From Amoebophrya sp. A120 (lineage: Eukaryota; Sar; Dinophyceae; Syndiniales; Amoebophryaceae), in the NCBI GenBank assembly GCA_905178155.1, contig CAJINV010000007.1, forward strand, positions 1,328,836 through 1,392,835: a stretch of DNA of 64,000 nt. The letters run 5' to 3'. Positions 22,629 through 34,700 of this stretch are shown here, in pieces (position 1 is the first letter of the stretch; every line of letters begins with the position of its first letter). The position numbers were made by a program, and so were the translations under genes. The notes under the pieces are model-generated. The model was given only the letters and a program-made list of their open reading frames with translations, was not told the origin of the DNA and did no database searches.

Positions 22629-25600
22629 ATGGGTGGTTGTGTTGCGAAATCTGCCGGCAAGGCAACTTCCCCCACGGGGATCTTCCGCTCTTTCTCCAAA
22701 GAGAAGCAGGACGATTTGGATGCGCGGACCATTCCGGGCGTCGGCTACCACTTTTCCCTGACCAGTCTTTCCAGCGAGAACATCGGCCGGCTCGAGGATT
22801 ACCCCTCCGACCCGGCGCTGCTCGCGCCGGATGACGGCTGGCAGGTGAGAAGGAACGTGTTCCTCGACCCCTTTCCGACCTACGTCTTCGCCCGGACTCC
22901 GGCTTACGAAACGTTGCAGGAGGCGCTGCAGATGTGTATTGTTCTGAAGGGCGGGGGCGTGACAAAAACCGTGGCGGATAGCACGAATGGCGGGACCCGA
23001 CTCTTCGAGGTCCGCGCCGGGTCGAAGATGCGACCCAGTCCCCTGGGGGAAATCTCCTGGGTACCCTACCCAACGAAATTGTGCCGGGACGAGGACGATA
23101 GCTATCTGTTGAAACTCGTGGAAGTGCAGTCCGAGATTTCCCACGACCTGTCGCTTTCCCGGGACACGAGCAAGGGTATGGACGGTTTGTTCGACAATTC
23201 TGCTCCGGTGGAGCTCTCCGAGCGCGGCAGGTCCAATATCACACAGAAAAAAACTGGCAGGTCACATTTGTAATGCAAAAAAAAAAAACTGTATTGCATA
23301 TCCGAAACAGCATGCTATGGAGCCACATATGACAGATTTTTTTGTGTATTTATTTTTGCATTACAAATATGCCCTGCCAGCTTTTTTCTGTGTGATATCC
23401 AACTCCGCGCGGGCGACCTCGGGGCAGACCCCGTACGTGACGATCATCAAGCCCATGGACGAAGCCACCGGGATCCCGATGCTGCCGGATATCCTGAGTA
23501 AAAACGTACCCACACCAGAGTTGTAATGCAGATTCGCAAAGACAGGAAGACTTGTAATGCGCATCCCCATGAGAGCCATTTCCAATCGTGTTTTGGAATT
23601 CGTGATGCTGTGAACAGGATGAGCAGCTGGATTTGTGATGCGGCTGCACTTGCTAACCTGCACTACACTGCAGAGCTCAACTTGTCATGCGTGACTCACA
23701 AAACTCCTAGGTTTGTGTTGCAAAATCCTCATCCTAACTCTGGCGTGGGTACGTTTTTACTCAGGATACCGGGCGCGCGGTCCCTACCGGCGGCGGTGAA
23801 CGGACCGGTGCTGAACAATATTGCGCCGGGGTCGGATATGGATCTGTCAGGATTGAAATCGTCAAAGTTGAAATGATTTGCCATGCATAAAATGCAAGGC
23901 ATGAAGTGCCTGTCTTGCTGGGATGGCAAGTGAGGCAGATAATTGTGAGCCTATTTAGGGTCGTTTGGGATAGAGCTGCTAAAGGAGCATGACAAAAGCA
24001 ATCTTCTGTGCCCAAACAGCATGATAAATTGGATTCCGGTGGTGCTCCGAAAATTTGTCATGCGCCGCTTTGAAATTGCTCTTCCAACTGGTATCCATTT
24101 TATGCATGGCAAATCATTTCAACTTTGTCGATTTCAAGCCTGACGCTTCCATATCGGACGCCGCGGCGTTGGAGGAATCCTTGGCGCGGGAGAAGAAGCG
24201 GGTGCTGGAAAGCTGGGCGAAAATCGAGCTGGACTTTGCGGCGAGGGCGTGCCCGGTGAAATTGAAAATCCAGAGCCACGACAAGTTCATCGCGGGGGTC
24301 TACGGGCTGGTGCCGGAAAAGCGCCACAATAACAACCCCATTTGGCGAAAGGAAAACACGAATCCCAGTCACAAGAACAGGGAGAGGGGGAAACGTATAA
24401 AAGAATTTGATAGGATAAAATAAAATTTGCAGCCTCTCGCTGTCGTGTGTGACCTTCGCTTTATTTCTTCATTGGTATAATTCGTAAACGAAGCTTTTAT
24501 TTTCATTTTCACCGTGCGATTTGATGATGCAGCAGAGCACACGCATTGGTTTTGGTGTGCAAAAGCAAATCTTTTCCGCATGACGCAAACAATTCTTTGG
24601 CGAGGATGAATCCCTTCTGTATCAAACGCAACGAATTATCCCTTCTCGAACAACAAACAGAAAACGTCTTTCTCTCGCACACCGGCGAGCGGTGGGTTTT
24701 GTCCCGCGTCGCGTGCCCGGAGGCTGGGCCGCTGAACCCCGCTTCTGGCCCGATCATCACGCAGGGGCCGATCACGAACGTGGACAACATGTCGCCCCTG
24801 GTTGACCCAGTTTGGGAGGACCGGTTCGGGATCCGCATCGCGGATAAGAAAGCGCTAGAAGAGTTCCAACCCGGGCACACCAGCAACGGGTCAGTGACTC
24901 CACCGGGAGGAGGAACAACTGCTGCTTCTAACACCGGGACGACCACAACTTCTGCCAACATGCCCGGCGTAATACTATCAACCTCCGCGAACAACGCTGG
25001 CGCATCGACAACTACAGTAGATCCAAACTACCGTTCGGAGTCGAAGGAGATCGAAATCGCGGGATTGTATGTCGACCTGACCTTCCCTCCGTCGGACAAA
25101 GCGCTGACCGGCACAACTACCCTGGACCACCTGAAGCCTCACCGGTGGAAAGAATTCGAGCCGGTCTGGATGCGCGCGGGGCATCTGTTCAAGGGACAGT
25201 CCGTCCGGTTGTATGAGCAGATCACGCCGCTGGATTTCCAGAGTTACAGCAGTGTACTGGATAGCCAGTGGATCATGGCGGCGTTGAGCAGCTTGGCGGA
25301 GTACCCGAACTACCTGGAAGACAGGATTTTTGTCGACAAGGGGGACACGAACAACCTCCGGGGGGAGTACAAGGTGAACTTGTTCGACATCGGCATGCAG
25401 GAGTGGGTCACGGTCACCGTCGACGACCACTTACCCTGCGACGGCCGGAAATTGTCGTCCACTTTCAACCAGCCACTGTTCGCGCAACCGGTGCGCACGC
25501 AGATCTTCCCGTGCATCGCGGAAAAGGCGTTCGCGAAACTCTACGGCAGCTACTCGGCGTTGGAGCCCGGGCAGTGCGGGTTCGCGTGGCTCGCGTTGAC

Positions 25601-27287
25601 GGGCACGACCAGGGTGGAGAGGTGGAGCATCAGCAACCCGTTTTTTCAGCAAAAGGAACAACATTTAGGAGAAGAAGGTACAACTTCTAATCCCGCTGGC
25701 GCAAACGGGACGAACAATAATGGTGCAACTACGACGACGTCTGCGTCCTCGAGTGGGGCGAACAATAAGAACGGTTCTATCGAGAGAGAAAACAGTTCAA
25801 CATCAGGGATGAACAAAAGCAAAAAGGAATCCAAGAAGGACAAGAAGAACAGAAAAGGATCAGGAACAATAAACACCGGTAGCGACGAAGAGATTCAGCC
25901 CGGCCCGCAGCTTCCGGTTCCGAAAAAGTCGCACTTTTTCTCGCTGGAAAACAACAGCGACCAGCTGGACTACAGCAAGATTTTCGGCGAGCTCGCCGTG
26001 CCCTGCTTTGAAGGCAACCGGCAGGTGTACGCGAAGACGGGTCGGAAGGAGGGGATGGAAGACCTGTGGACCTATTTGGTGGATTGCGACCGGAAAAACT
26101 ACATTTTGACGGGGGGGATTTCCCCGCACCGACGGGCGCCGAGCGAAACGTGCGGGCTACTCCCCGGGCAGACGTACACGATTTTGAAGCTCTTCACCCT
26201 AGAGGTGTCCTCCAGCAGACCAACGTCCGCGCAGCAGGCGAAGGAGATCCAGACCAACAGTAGTCCTGCTGGTGGTTGTTCTACTTCTAACGGCGCGCAG
26301 AACATCAACCAAAAGCAGACCGTCCGGCTGGTGCAGCTGCGAAACCGCTTCCTGGAGTTCGCCTGGCGCGGCCGGTGGCACCCGGCCTGCCCGCTGTGGT
26401 GCAACCTTCCCATGGAAACCAGGCAGCAGCTGGAGCCGTGGACCTTCAATTTCAACGCGGGAAACGACAACAACCGCCCGTCGTCCAGCAACGGCGCTTT
26501 CTACGTGCAATGGGAGGACTTCGTGTATGGGGCTCTCAAACGTTACATTCTCAGCTGTTACATGAATTTGTCATGCAAAAGCACCATTATCATTCTCACG
26601 ATCAAGCTGCTCCGCATGACAAATTTGCGGAGGGCTAAATAGCACTATACTCCGTCCCAAATCTGTAATGCAAAAGGCGCAATCTTCCTCCTTTCACTTT
26701 TGCCCTTCTTGCATTGCAAATTCATGTAACAGTTGAGAATGTAACGTTTGAGAACGCCATATCGTGTGCGTGTTCCAGTCCGTTGGGGTGTGCAAGAAGC
26801 GGGACCTCGGGCCGAAGCGCGGGGCGGCGATTGAGCACTACCGAAACACGGTGACCTATCCTGAGTAAAAACGTACCCACCCCAGAGTTGTCATGCAGAT
26901 TTGCCATGACAGGAACATTTGTGATGCGCAACCCCATGACAGGCATTTTCAATTGTGTTTGGGAACTTGTAATGCTGTAAACAGGATCAGAAGGTCGATT
27001 TGTGATGCGGCTTTCCTTGCTAACTTGCACTACCTTACGGACTGAAACTTGTCATGCGTGACTCACAAAGCTCCTAGGTTTGTGTTGCAAAATCCCCATC
27101 CTGACTCTGGTGTGGGTACGTTTTTACTCAGGATATGACCGGGTCGAAATTCAAGAGAGCGACGACGGGGGATTTGAGCGCGTCCACAAGCATCTCCGCT
27201 GGGCCGTCGGGCGCAAGCATCATCTCGCCGGGGCAGCTGTCGCAGAGCCAGGAGGGAAGTCAAGACAACGGGGTGGACACGGTGTGA
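22629..27287 (+). CDS. Calpain-like protein (probable pseudoprotease), N-terminal MGGC
   Basis: Exons 22629-23236, 23403-23489, 23774-23836 and 24159 to about 24350 form an N-terminal region starting MGGCVAK, a likely N-myristoylation/palmitoylation signal. From about 24606 follow 24606-26525, 26767-26856 and 27141-27287. The second part is calpain-like: SSVLDSQWIMAALSSLA aligns with the calpain Cys box, then VTVDDHLPCDGRKL, EKAFAKLYGSYSALEPG and LALTG, then GLLPGQTYTI (His box), then LVQLRNRFLEFAWRGRW (Asn box). The Cys position is Gln, the His position is Gln and Asn is kept, so peptidase activity is unlikely. Two Asn/Thr/Ser-rich insertions interrupt the fold. The link across 24350-24605 is unclear: no good splice pair was found, so these may be two genes. 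Five introners interrupt the gene. Confidence 0.7.
23237..23397 (+). mobile_element. Introner, family E
   Basis: Ends TATCACACAGAAAAAAACTG / CAGCTTTTTTCTGTGTGATA. Duplication TCCAA at 23232-23236 and 23398-23402. Removal joins ERGRSN to SARATSG. A compact 161 bp with GCATTACAAATATGCCCTGC near the 3' end. Confidence 0.92.
23490..23768 (+). mobile_element. Introner, family B
   Basis: Ends TATCCTGAGTAAAAACG / CGTTTTTACTCAGGATA. Flanks CCGGA (23485-23489) and CCGGG (23769-23773), one mismatch. Removal gives PMLPGARSLPAA in frame. At least five TTGTNATGC-type motifs lie inside. Confidence 0.9.
23837..24153 (+). mobile_element. Introner, family D
   Basis: Starts TATGGATCTGTCAGGATTG; inverted end CAAGCCTGACGCTTCCATA. 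Duplication TCGGA at 23832-23836 and 24154-24158. Removal gives APGSDAAALEESL in frame. Confidence 0.92.
26526..26761 (+). mobile_element. Introner, family F
   Basis: Starts TATGGGGCTCTCAAACG; the 3' end is CGTTTGAGAACGCCATA. Long arms continue through ATTCTCAGCTGTTACATGAA. Duplication TCGTG at 26521-26525 and 26762-26766. Removal gives WEDFVCVFQSVGVCKK in frame. Confidence 0.92.
26857..27135 (+). mobile_element. Introner, family B
   Basis: Ends TATCCTGAGTAAAAACG / CGTTTTTACTCAGGATA. Duplication TGACC at 26852-26856 and 27136-27140. Removal gives YRNTVTGSKFKRA. The same 279-bp length and very similar interior as 23490-23768 in the same gene point to recent copies. Confidence 0.93.
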
Positions 27288-28793
27288 TGCTGTTCCTGGT
27301 TGAAATAAAATTCTGAATTCTGCGGTTTTATTTTTTTCACAGGTTCCGCGCGCCTCTCGGTCTGTTGGTTCTTCGATTTCATCAAGGAAAAGACTGAAGC
27401 AAATTATGTTTGTAAATTGGGATTAATCATTCAAAAGTGATACTGTTGTTCACCTCCGGCGACAACGTCATGGTCCTTTTATTCCGAAAAAAGTTTGACG
27501 TCTTTTCCTTTCGCTCTTTGCCATTTTGATGCCCTCGTTCTGCTTTTGACTTTTTCCTGTAGTTTTGATGCGAAGTTGTAGCAGCTTTATGAAGTGATAA
27601 TGTAGTCACATCTGAATCTAAAGATTCAGCACTACTAAATAATTTTCCGCCTCCTGTGCTTGGCTCAAAAATTTGCTGCCATATGTATCGGTACACCTCG
27701 CACTGTTAAAATTTTCCGCGAAAATGCAGAAGGAATGTACCGACTAGACCAGCCTTGCATATCGATGGTATAACAGATAGTTATCATTTTCCTCTAACCC
27801 CTCGACTTTCAATAAGCATTTAGCAGATCTATTGCTCCACTTTTGTTGCACGGCAAAATCTAATTCAGGAGTTTCTGATTCATTTTTTCCTTGTAGCAAA
27901 AATCGTAGCAAATAGAACCCTGTTTTTTTGATTAAACTCTACTGCTTCTTGAAGACGAATTCCTAGCATTGTTAATACAACACTCGGAGGCCGCATATGA
28001 AACTGGTTGGAAAAATAAAACGTCGCGTTGCTCTGTCTTGTGTCTCTCGGACACAAAATAGGCTAGCAGAGACAAACATAGGTCATGTTTTAGGAATGTT
28101 TGGGGTCGTTTGCCAGGGATGCAGTAGATATGTGTGAATTTGAAACGCCCACTCCATTGTGAATTTCAACAACTTACTATAAAACAACCCTCTTGGAATA
28201 TAAAAAAAAACATTAGCCCACAGTGGGTTAATTATCCTGGAGCTACAACGAGGGAGGAACCTTTTTGTGTAGCCGAAGGTTCCATCGTCGTGTGATGGAA
28301 CTGACTAGGGTTCTTCCGGTGCGTCATGCTGAGGTCAGTTATCCAAAGTCGTGGCGAAGTGGCCGCGGTGAGTCGAGGTAATTTAATTATATCACGGTCC
28401 AGTACGATATCAAGTTGACGGCAGAGAGAGCATAAACTCAGCAGATTGGCGGCTTCTGTTTCTGCAAAATGGTCGTGTCTACTAGTAGTCTCTGCTGTTT
28501 TAATAGTGTAATTGCGCTCATCTTCTCTATGTCCTCCTCGTCTTCTTCGTGCTGTTTGTTTTGTTTTGAGCTAGAAAAAAACGACTTCTCGCTTTTGCTG
28601 CAGTCTAACAAGAAACCGAAATAAGTACTTACAGAAGGGACGAGTCAACACGGGACGAAAGGAAAACTTGCACCGTGGCGGGGCTCCTCCCTCCCAACGA
28701 AAGGGCCGCGTTTTGGTGTACCAAGGTGCGTTTGTCTTTCTAGTTCCTTGAAATAGCCCGTTATTTTCATCTTTTTGGTCGTGTCGACAAAAA
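27288..28793. other. Intergenic, nothing recognised
   Basis: AT-rich. Only short ORFs (for example minus 27427-27696) without domain features. It should contain the 3' region of the calpain-like gene and the start region of the coiled-coil gene. Confidence 0.5.
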
Positions 28794-31700
28794 ATGGAGC
28801 TGCTCCGCGCTCAACTCGCTGTGAAGGACAACATTATCCGGGAACTCGCCGACGAGCTCGCTCTCTACAAGGAAAATGCTGCAGGAAGATCCCCTGGTGA
28901 ACAAGCACTGGCATCATCTTCCCTGCCGCTCCACCAGAACTACACGGCGAGCAAAGACTCCGGCTTGGGATCGAGTACGACGACTGTACCTCCTACACAG
29001 CACGGCGGCACCATCAATGAAGACCACGGGAGCAGCAAAACCGCGAATGCGACGACCAGCGAGGAAGAAAACCAGCACCAAGTGGGCCAAGGAAACAACC
29101 AACAAGCGCAGCTGACCGCGGACTTCAATAAAGTCAACTTGGAGCTGAAAAAGGAGAATTTTGGTATGCATTGAAATTTTGATGTTTGTGCCTGGAGTTG
29201 GAGAAATAAATGCAGGTTTCTCGTCATGCTTGATGTTGCAAATGAATTTTAAGAACTCTGTGAAGTAGATGCACGAGCAGGAGGAAAAGAGCTTGTTACC
29301 TGTCATGCAAAAATGCAGTTTGCCAGCAGCTCAAATACCATACCTGTCACGCTTGACTGCGTAATATTGCGGTTCTCCCCCCAATAGTTCACAGATTCGC
29401 ATCCCAACTCTCCAGGCCCAGACATATTTGCAATGCACAGTCGCACTGCAGGAGCAAATTCAGCAGTTGGAAGACACGTTGACGAAGAACTTCAACTTGA
29501 AATTGCAGGAAATCCGGGAACACGATGCGAGCAACTTTCTCGATACCGCCGAGAAGAAATATCCCAGAGAAAAAAGCTGGCAGGGCATATTTGTAATGCA
29601 AAAATAAATACACAAGAAAGACTTGCCATGGGTGGCCCAATACAATAGCATGCTGTTTCGGATATGCAATACAGATTTTTTTGTCTATTTATTTTTGCAT
29701 TACAAATATGCCCTGCCAGCTTTTTTCTGTGTGATAAGAAAGAAAAGGTATCCGAAGGAAAAAACTCGTATACAGTTACACACCCACTGCCACTACTTCT
29801 ATATTGGTGAATTCAGTAATATGATCACAAACTCGCCTTAGCCTTGCATGTTGACAGAGAGCAATGCAGAGATCATTACCATAACTATTAGGTAAAATAT
29901 ACATGAAGCGACGCGCGCAACAAGCATGTCGCGCATGACGGAGCTTGTCTGTGGTCCTGCATGTTTTACAACTACACAGTGTGTAATTCATTGTAAAACA
30001 TTTTTTTCTTCGTATAAAAGGAGATTGTCGAGCAGTACGAGCAACTTCATAAGGAGCAAGTTCTGCAGCATGAACGGCAGGCGGAGGAGATGAAGCTGCA
30101 GTTCGAACAGCAGATGGAACAAATAAAGCAGGATTTAGAGCAGCAGTTGTCCCTCCAGTTTTCCCACGAGAAGCAAAAACACCAGCTGCAAGTGACGAAG
30201 GAGAAGGAGAAGGCAAAATTACTGGAGGAAAGGCAGAAGGTTCTACTAGAGGAAGTGGCGATATGGAAGTGTCAGAATCGAAATTGACAAAGTCGAAAAA
30301 TTGATTGCGATGCACAAAATCGACGTCAGTCGGAGCCTCAGTTTCTAAGTGGCGCATGACAAATTTCGGGGGCACCCACATCCAGTCTGTCATGCTGTTT
30401 GGGCAAAGAAGACCGCTCCTGTAGTCATGCTACTCTGGCAGCACATTGCATACCCCTAAACAGGCTAGCAATCGGTCTTATTTGCGGCCTGCCCCCCAAT
30501 ACAGGCCTTCAGTGCCCTGCATTTTATGCATCACAAATTGAAACTTTTCGATTTTGTCGATTTCGGTCCTGACACATACATAGGCGAAAAGGGACCAGAT
30601 CGCGAGCGAATGGCAGCAGGACGGGCTGAAACTGGAACAGGATTTCCGCTTGAAGGAGCAGGAGTGGAAAGAGGGGTTCGAATATCAACTGCAAATATGT
30701 CTGGGTCTGGAAAATAAAAAATTGAAACCTGTACTATTGGGTGTCTTGCACTCCTGTAAAATCTGTATTGCGTGACCGACAAAAGCGCGAATTCTTCGTC
30801 ATGCAAAAGCGCAGCTATTTCTCATCTCATGCGCATTACAGAGAGAAGCATCCTGAAAATCAAAATTTGTCATGCTTGGCTGCTCAGTCTCAGGAGTATG
30901 CTATGCTCAATCGTCGCCACTTAGCATCACAAGTTTCCAGACCCAGACATCTTTGCAATGCATATCGGAAAGGAAAGGGAAATGCTGGCGCAAGCGGAGG
31001 AAAAATTGACGAAGTTTTCTATTGAGAGGAAAAATCCCCCCTCCTCATATCGAAAAGGTATGTTTGCAAAAATTTGTGTTGCGGATTTGAGGTCACAAAT
31101 CACATCTGTCTTGCAAGAAGGCAAACCCAAAGAATCCGCCGCCTTAGGGAGGCGATTTGTAATTCTGTTTCACCTACATGGCAGGCCTCTCTTGTGCCAA
31201 GAGCCTACAACAAAACACCCCTACGCAGACTGAGGCTTTGCCTGTAGTGCCTCGCTGCACAAATCCAGCAACAGAAGTTTCCGTTTTAATATGGGGAGGG
31301 GGGATTTTTCATTTTGATATTTTCCGAACAATTTGAGCAGGAACGGGCGGAATTTGACAACCAGGTGCGGATCCTGGAAACCGAGAAAACGCAGCTTTCC
31401 GAGAAACTGGCGGAGACCACGGAAAAAGCCAATCAATGGCAAATCGAGTACGAGTCGGAAAGGCTGTGCAGGGAAAAATTGCAGGACCAGTTCAGAGACC
31501 TGGTACTTACTACTTTGGTAGTTTTAGTTGTTTCCTATCCTTGGTGAGTACTTCTTTTCGGGTCGTGGAGAAACGTGTTGCTAATACCTTTTTCAATATG
31601 TACTTCCGCTTGTATCTTTAAAGAAGCTGGCACTCGGATTGTATTATGTATTTAGCTACTAGTGCAGCAACAGCAAGCAAGGACAGTATATTGACAAAAA

Positions 31701-34700
31701 ACAGGAAACCGACCTCTCACACCGCCAAGAGCACGCGGAGCGCGCACTGAAGGCCGAGGACGCGCTTCGCGAGAGGGACCGGGAGCTGGCGCAAACGCTT
31801 TCCGATGTCCGCATGGCCAATGCGAAACTGGATGTATCAAATGTAAAAATGTCTGGGTCTGGAAGATTCCGAGATTTGTGATGCAGTTTATCGAAGCTCC
31901 ACCAAGTCTGCAACGCAGGGTCTAACATCACAGGATCTGCAGGCCCTTGGTGATGCCTGTTCTGCATCACAAATGCCTTCTCAGCATGGCCAGAAATGGG
32001 CACCTTTTGCAAGTCACGCAATACAGATTTTTGTACGATTCGCAACATGCATCACAAGTTCGAATCCTTCCAGACCCAGACATTTTTGCATTTGATAGGA
32101 TGCCCAGGGTGACCATATCGCGAAGTTGGAGGAGCAGCTGGAAACGACACTGGAAAGAAGAGAGAGGGAATACAAGGTGCGAACAAAGATAATATGATCA
32201 AGGAGCTTCTACTTCTTGTTTTTACTCTCACATTCTTGTCTGAAAATGACACTGACGCAAGAAATAATAAACATATAAGGCGCAGCACTATCGACCTTCA
32301 TTTTTCATCTGTATGTTGCGAGACGCAAATTTTATGTCTCGCAAATGAACTACAGGAGAACCTCGCCCGTTCCGAGCAGCTGCAACTTGAGTTGATGGAA
32401 CAAAGCGAACTTGTGAAGAAACAGTCTATCGAACTGGACTCCGCAAATCGCTATTTGGAGCAGCTGAAAAAAGAAGAAGAAAAGCACTACAAACAGGTGA
32501 AGGACTTGGACCAGAAACTAAGACAAACGAAGAAGGACCGGGACGAGAATTTTGGGCAATTGGAAGACTACGAAGTAGAACTTAGGCGGTTAGTCCGGGA
32601 GGTCGATTCGCTGCGAGAGCAAAACTCGCAACTGAGGAGTAGTACAACACCAGTAGCAGCATTATCAACAAGCGCTGCTAGTAGTAGAGAGCAAGTGCAA
32701 GGGCAAGTAGAAGCCTTGGTAGCTGCACGGCAGCCGGCACATCAAAGTAGCACAACTCCAAAGCGGTCGCCCTCCGTGCAGAAGTCGTCTCCTTCGCAGC
32801 CTTCGCCCGCGGAGCAACCGCTGGCACTAGATCAGGTCAAGATGAGGGCAACCAGCAGCCCACGATCGAGTATTAGAATACAAATTTTTGATTTGTGTTG
32901 CTGTGCTGCGTGTTGCAATTTTTTCGAAGACCACTTTGTCCTCTGTCAACTACGTGCTGGTCAGAAATACGGTCGAGTGCAGTCCTGATGGAAGATCGAT
33001 CAATCACATGATGAGAGGAAAAAATCATAACAGCTCTCCCCGTGGAATCTCGTGCGCCCTCGCGCCCGCGCGGGGTCAGCAGCGTAACTTCCTCTGCGTC
33101 AAAGCGATCGCCCGCTGGTGTTAGGATGAGCTCACCACTGTACCCTGCCGGTGGTACCACAAAGCTGAAGACGCCGCAGGAGACGCCGAACCGGGAGAAG
33201 TCGGTACCTTTTGCTTGTTGCGTTGATCAACATTGTCGTGCATGGTGAACATAGATTTTGTTCCCTGGAGGTATGCAAGGAAAAGTGAGCAGATCTAGCA
33301 TGCGGCCACTGGCAAAAAATATACGTCACAGGCCCACCCCCTCTCCGCTTCTGGCTCAAGAGGCGGACATCTTCAAGGGGGTTTATCGTGAGAAAAACGT
33401 GTTACAGTTACAAACCCGGGTGCAAAAATACAAGCAAGAGGACAGAAATCCTCTGTCATGCAGGAAATGCTCCTTCGTGCCAGCCTCATTCCATGCGTGT
33501 TTTCATCCCTTACAGTCAGCTCTTTGCAAGTTTTTTTTTGCCCTGCAGAGTGAGCAAGTTTGTGCTGCTGAAATTCCAAGAAATGTTGAACTGTAGCACT
33601 TTTTTTCTTGGATATGGTTCTTCCTCTTCTTCTTCCTCCTCATCGAAGCGGTCTGCTTCCCAGTATCAAATGCAAATATGACTGGGTCTGGGAGATTGCG
33701 AGATTTGTCATGCTAGTCCGGCACGGCTCTGAACTCTGTATTGCGTGGCCGCGAACAGCTCCTCTTGTCTGTCATGCAAAAACGCAATTTCTCATGCGGA
33801 GTACGCAACTCAGAACAACGGAAAAACTTGTCATGCTGGGCAGCGCATAAATACAGTGCGCTCACTATTCCCTTTCTTGCATTACAAGTTTATTCCAGAC
33901 GCAGACATACACATATGTGCAATGGATATCCAGCCCGCCACAACCAATTACCGAATTGTACCCGTTTACGGGCAAACCTTCTACCAGCCAGCGAAGGGCG
34001 ATGCCGTCGACGAGCAGCTGGGCAATTTCTTGAACACCCGGGAGCACAGCAAAATCCTGTTTTCTCGCGTTTCGAAGGGGAGGTATCTGTACGGGAGGCT
34101 GGAGGTGGAGCTCTCCGTCGCTCGCAAATCTTCTGCTTCGGAGCTGGTGAAGCGTGGCGAGAGCAGTAGTGGTACCAACTACACAAAGTTGCTGAAAGTC
34201 AACGTCCTCGTGATGCCCGACGAGTTGAAGCAGGAAGTTGGTGGAGAGGAAGTAGCGAAGGAGATCATGGAAAAACCGTTCACCATAAACGAGTTCGTGC
34301 ATTTCTTCGAAGATCTAGAGTTCGACGCGTGTGAGCGGCAGCAGGGTGGAGTTCTTGTTGCACAGGACGAGCTGCCCGAAGAGGATGGTGCAGCTGGTGG
34401 AGGCGCAGCTGCACGAGAAGCCGCCCATGCGGGTGGTGAACTACAGAAAGCTAGAAGAACCCGTGCCGAAAGGGTTGGGACGAGAAGAGGAGACCACGCT
34501 GGTTCAGGGCCAGCTGGAACGGGTACAAGCATTGCAGTAGGGCATCAGTCGGGGGCCAATCATCTCGCAAGTATACCGCATCACCAGGGGCTGGAACCTC
34601 AGCAAAGACTACCTCCCGGCCCGGCGAAGGTTTTCTCTTTCTCGTCGAAGGACGGACTGCATGGTGCGCCGGGTCGTGGACCACCTGCAAATTTCCTCCG

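Noticed and set aside
24350-24605. Another introner between the two halves of the calpain-like gene
   Set aside because: An 8-bp TTTGGCGA occurs on both sides, but joining there breaks the frame and no inverted arms are visible.
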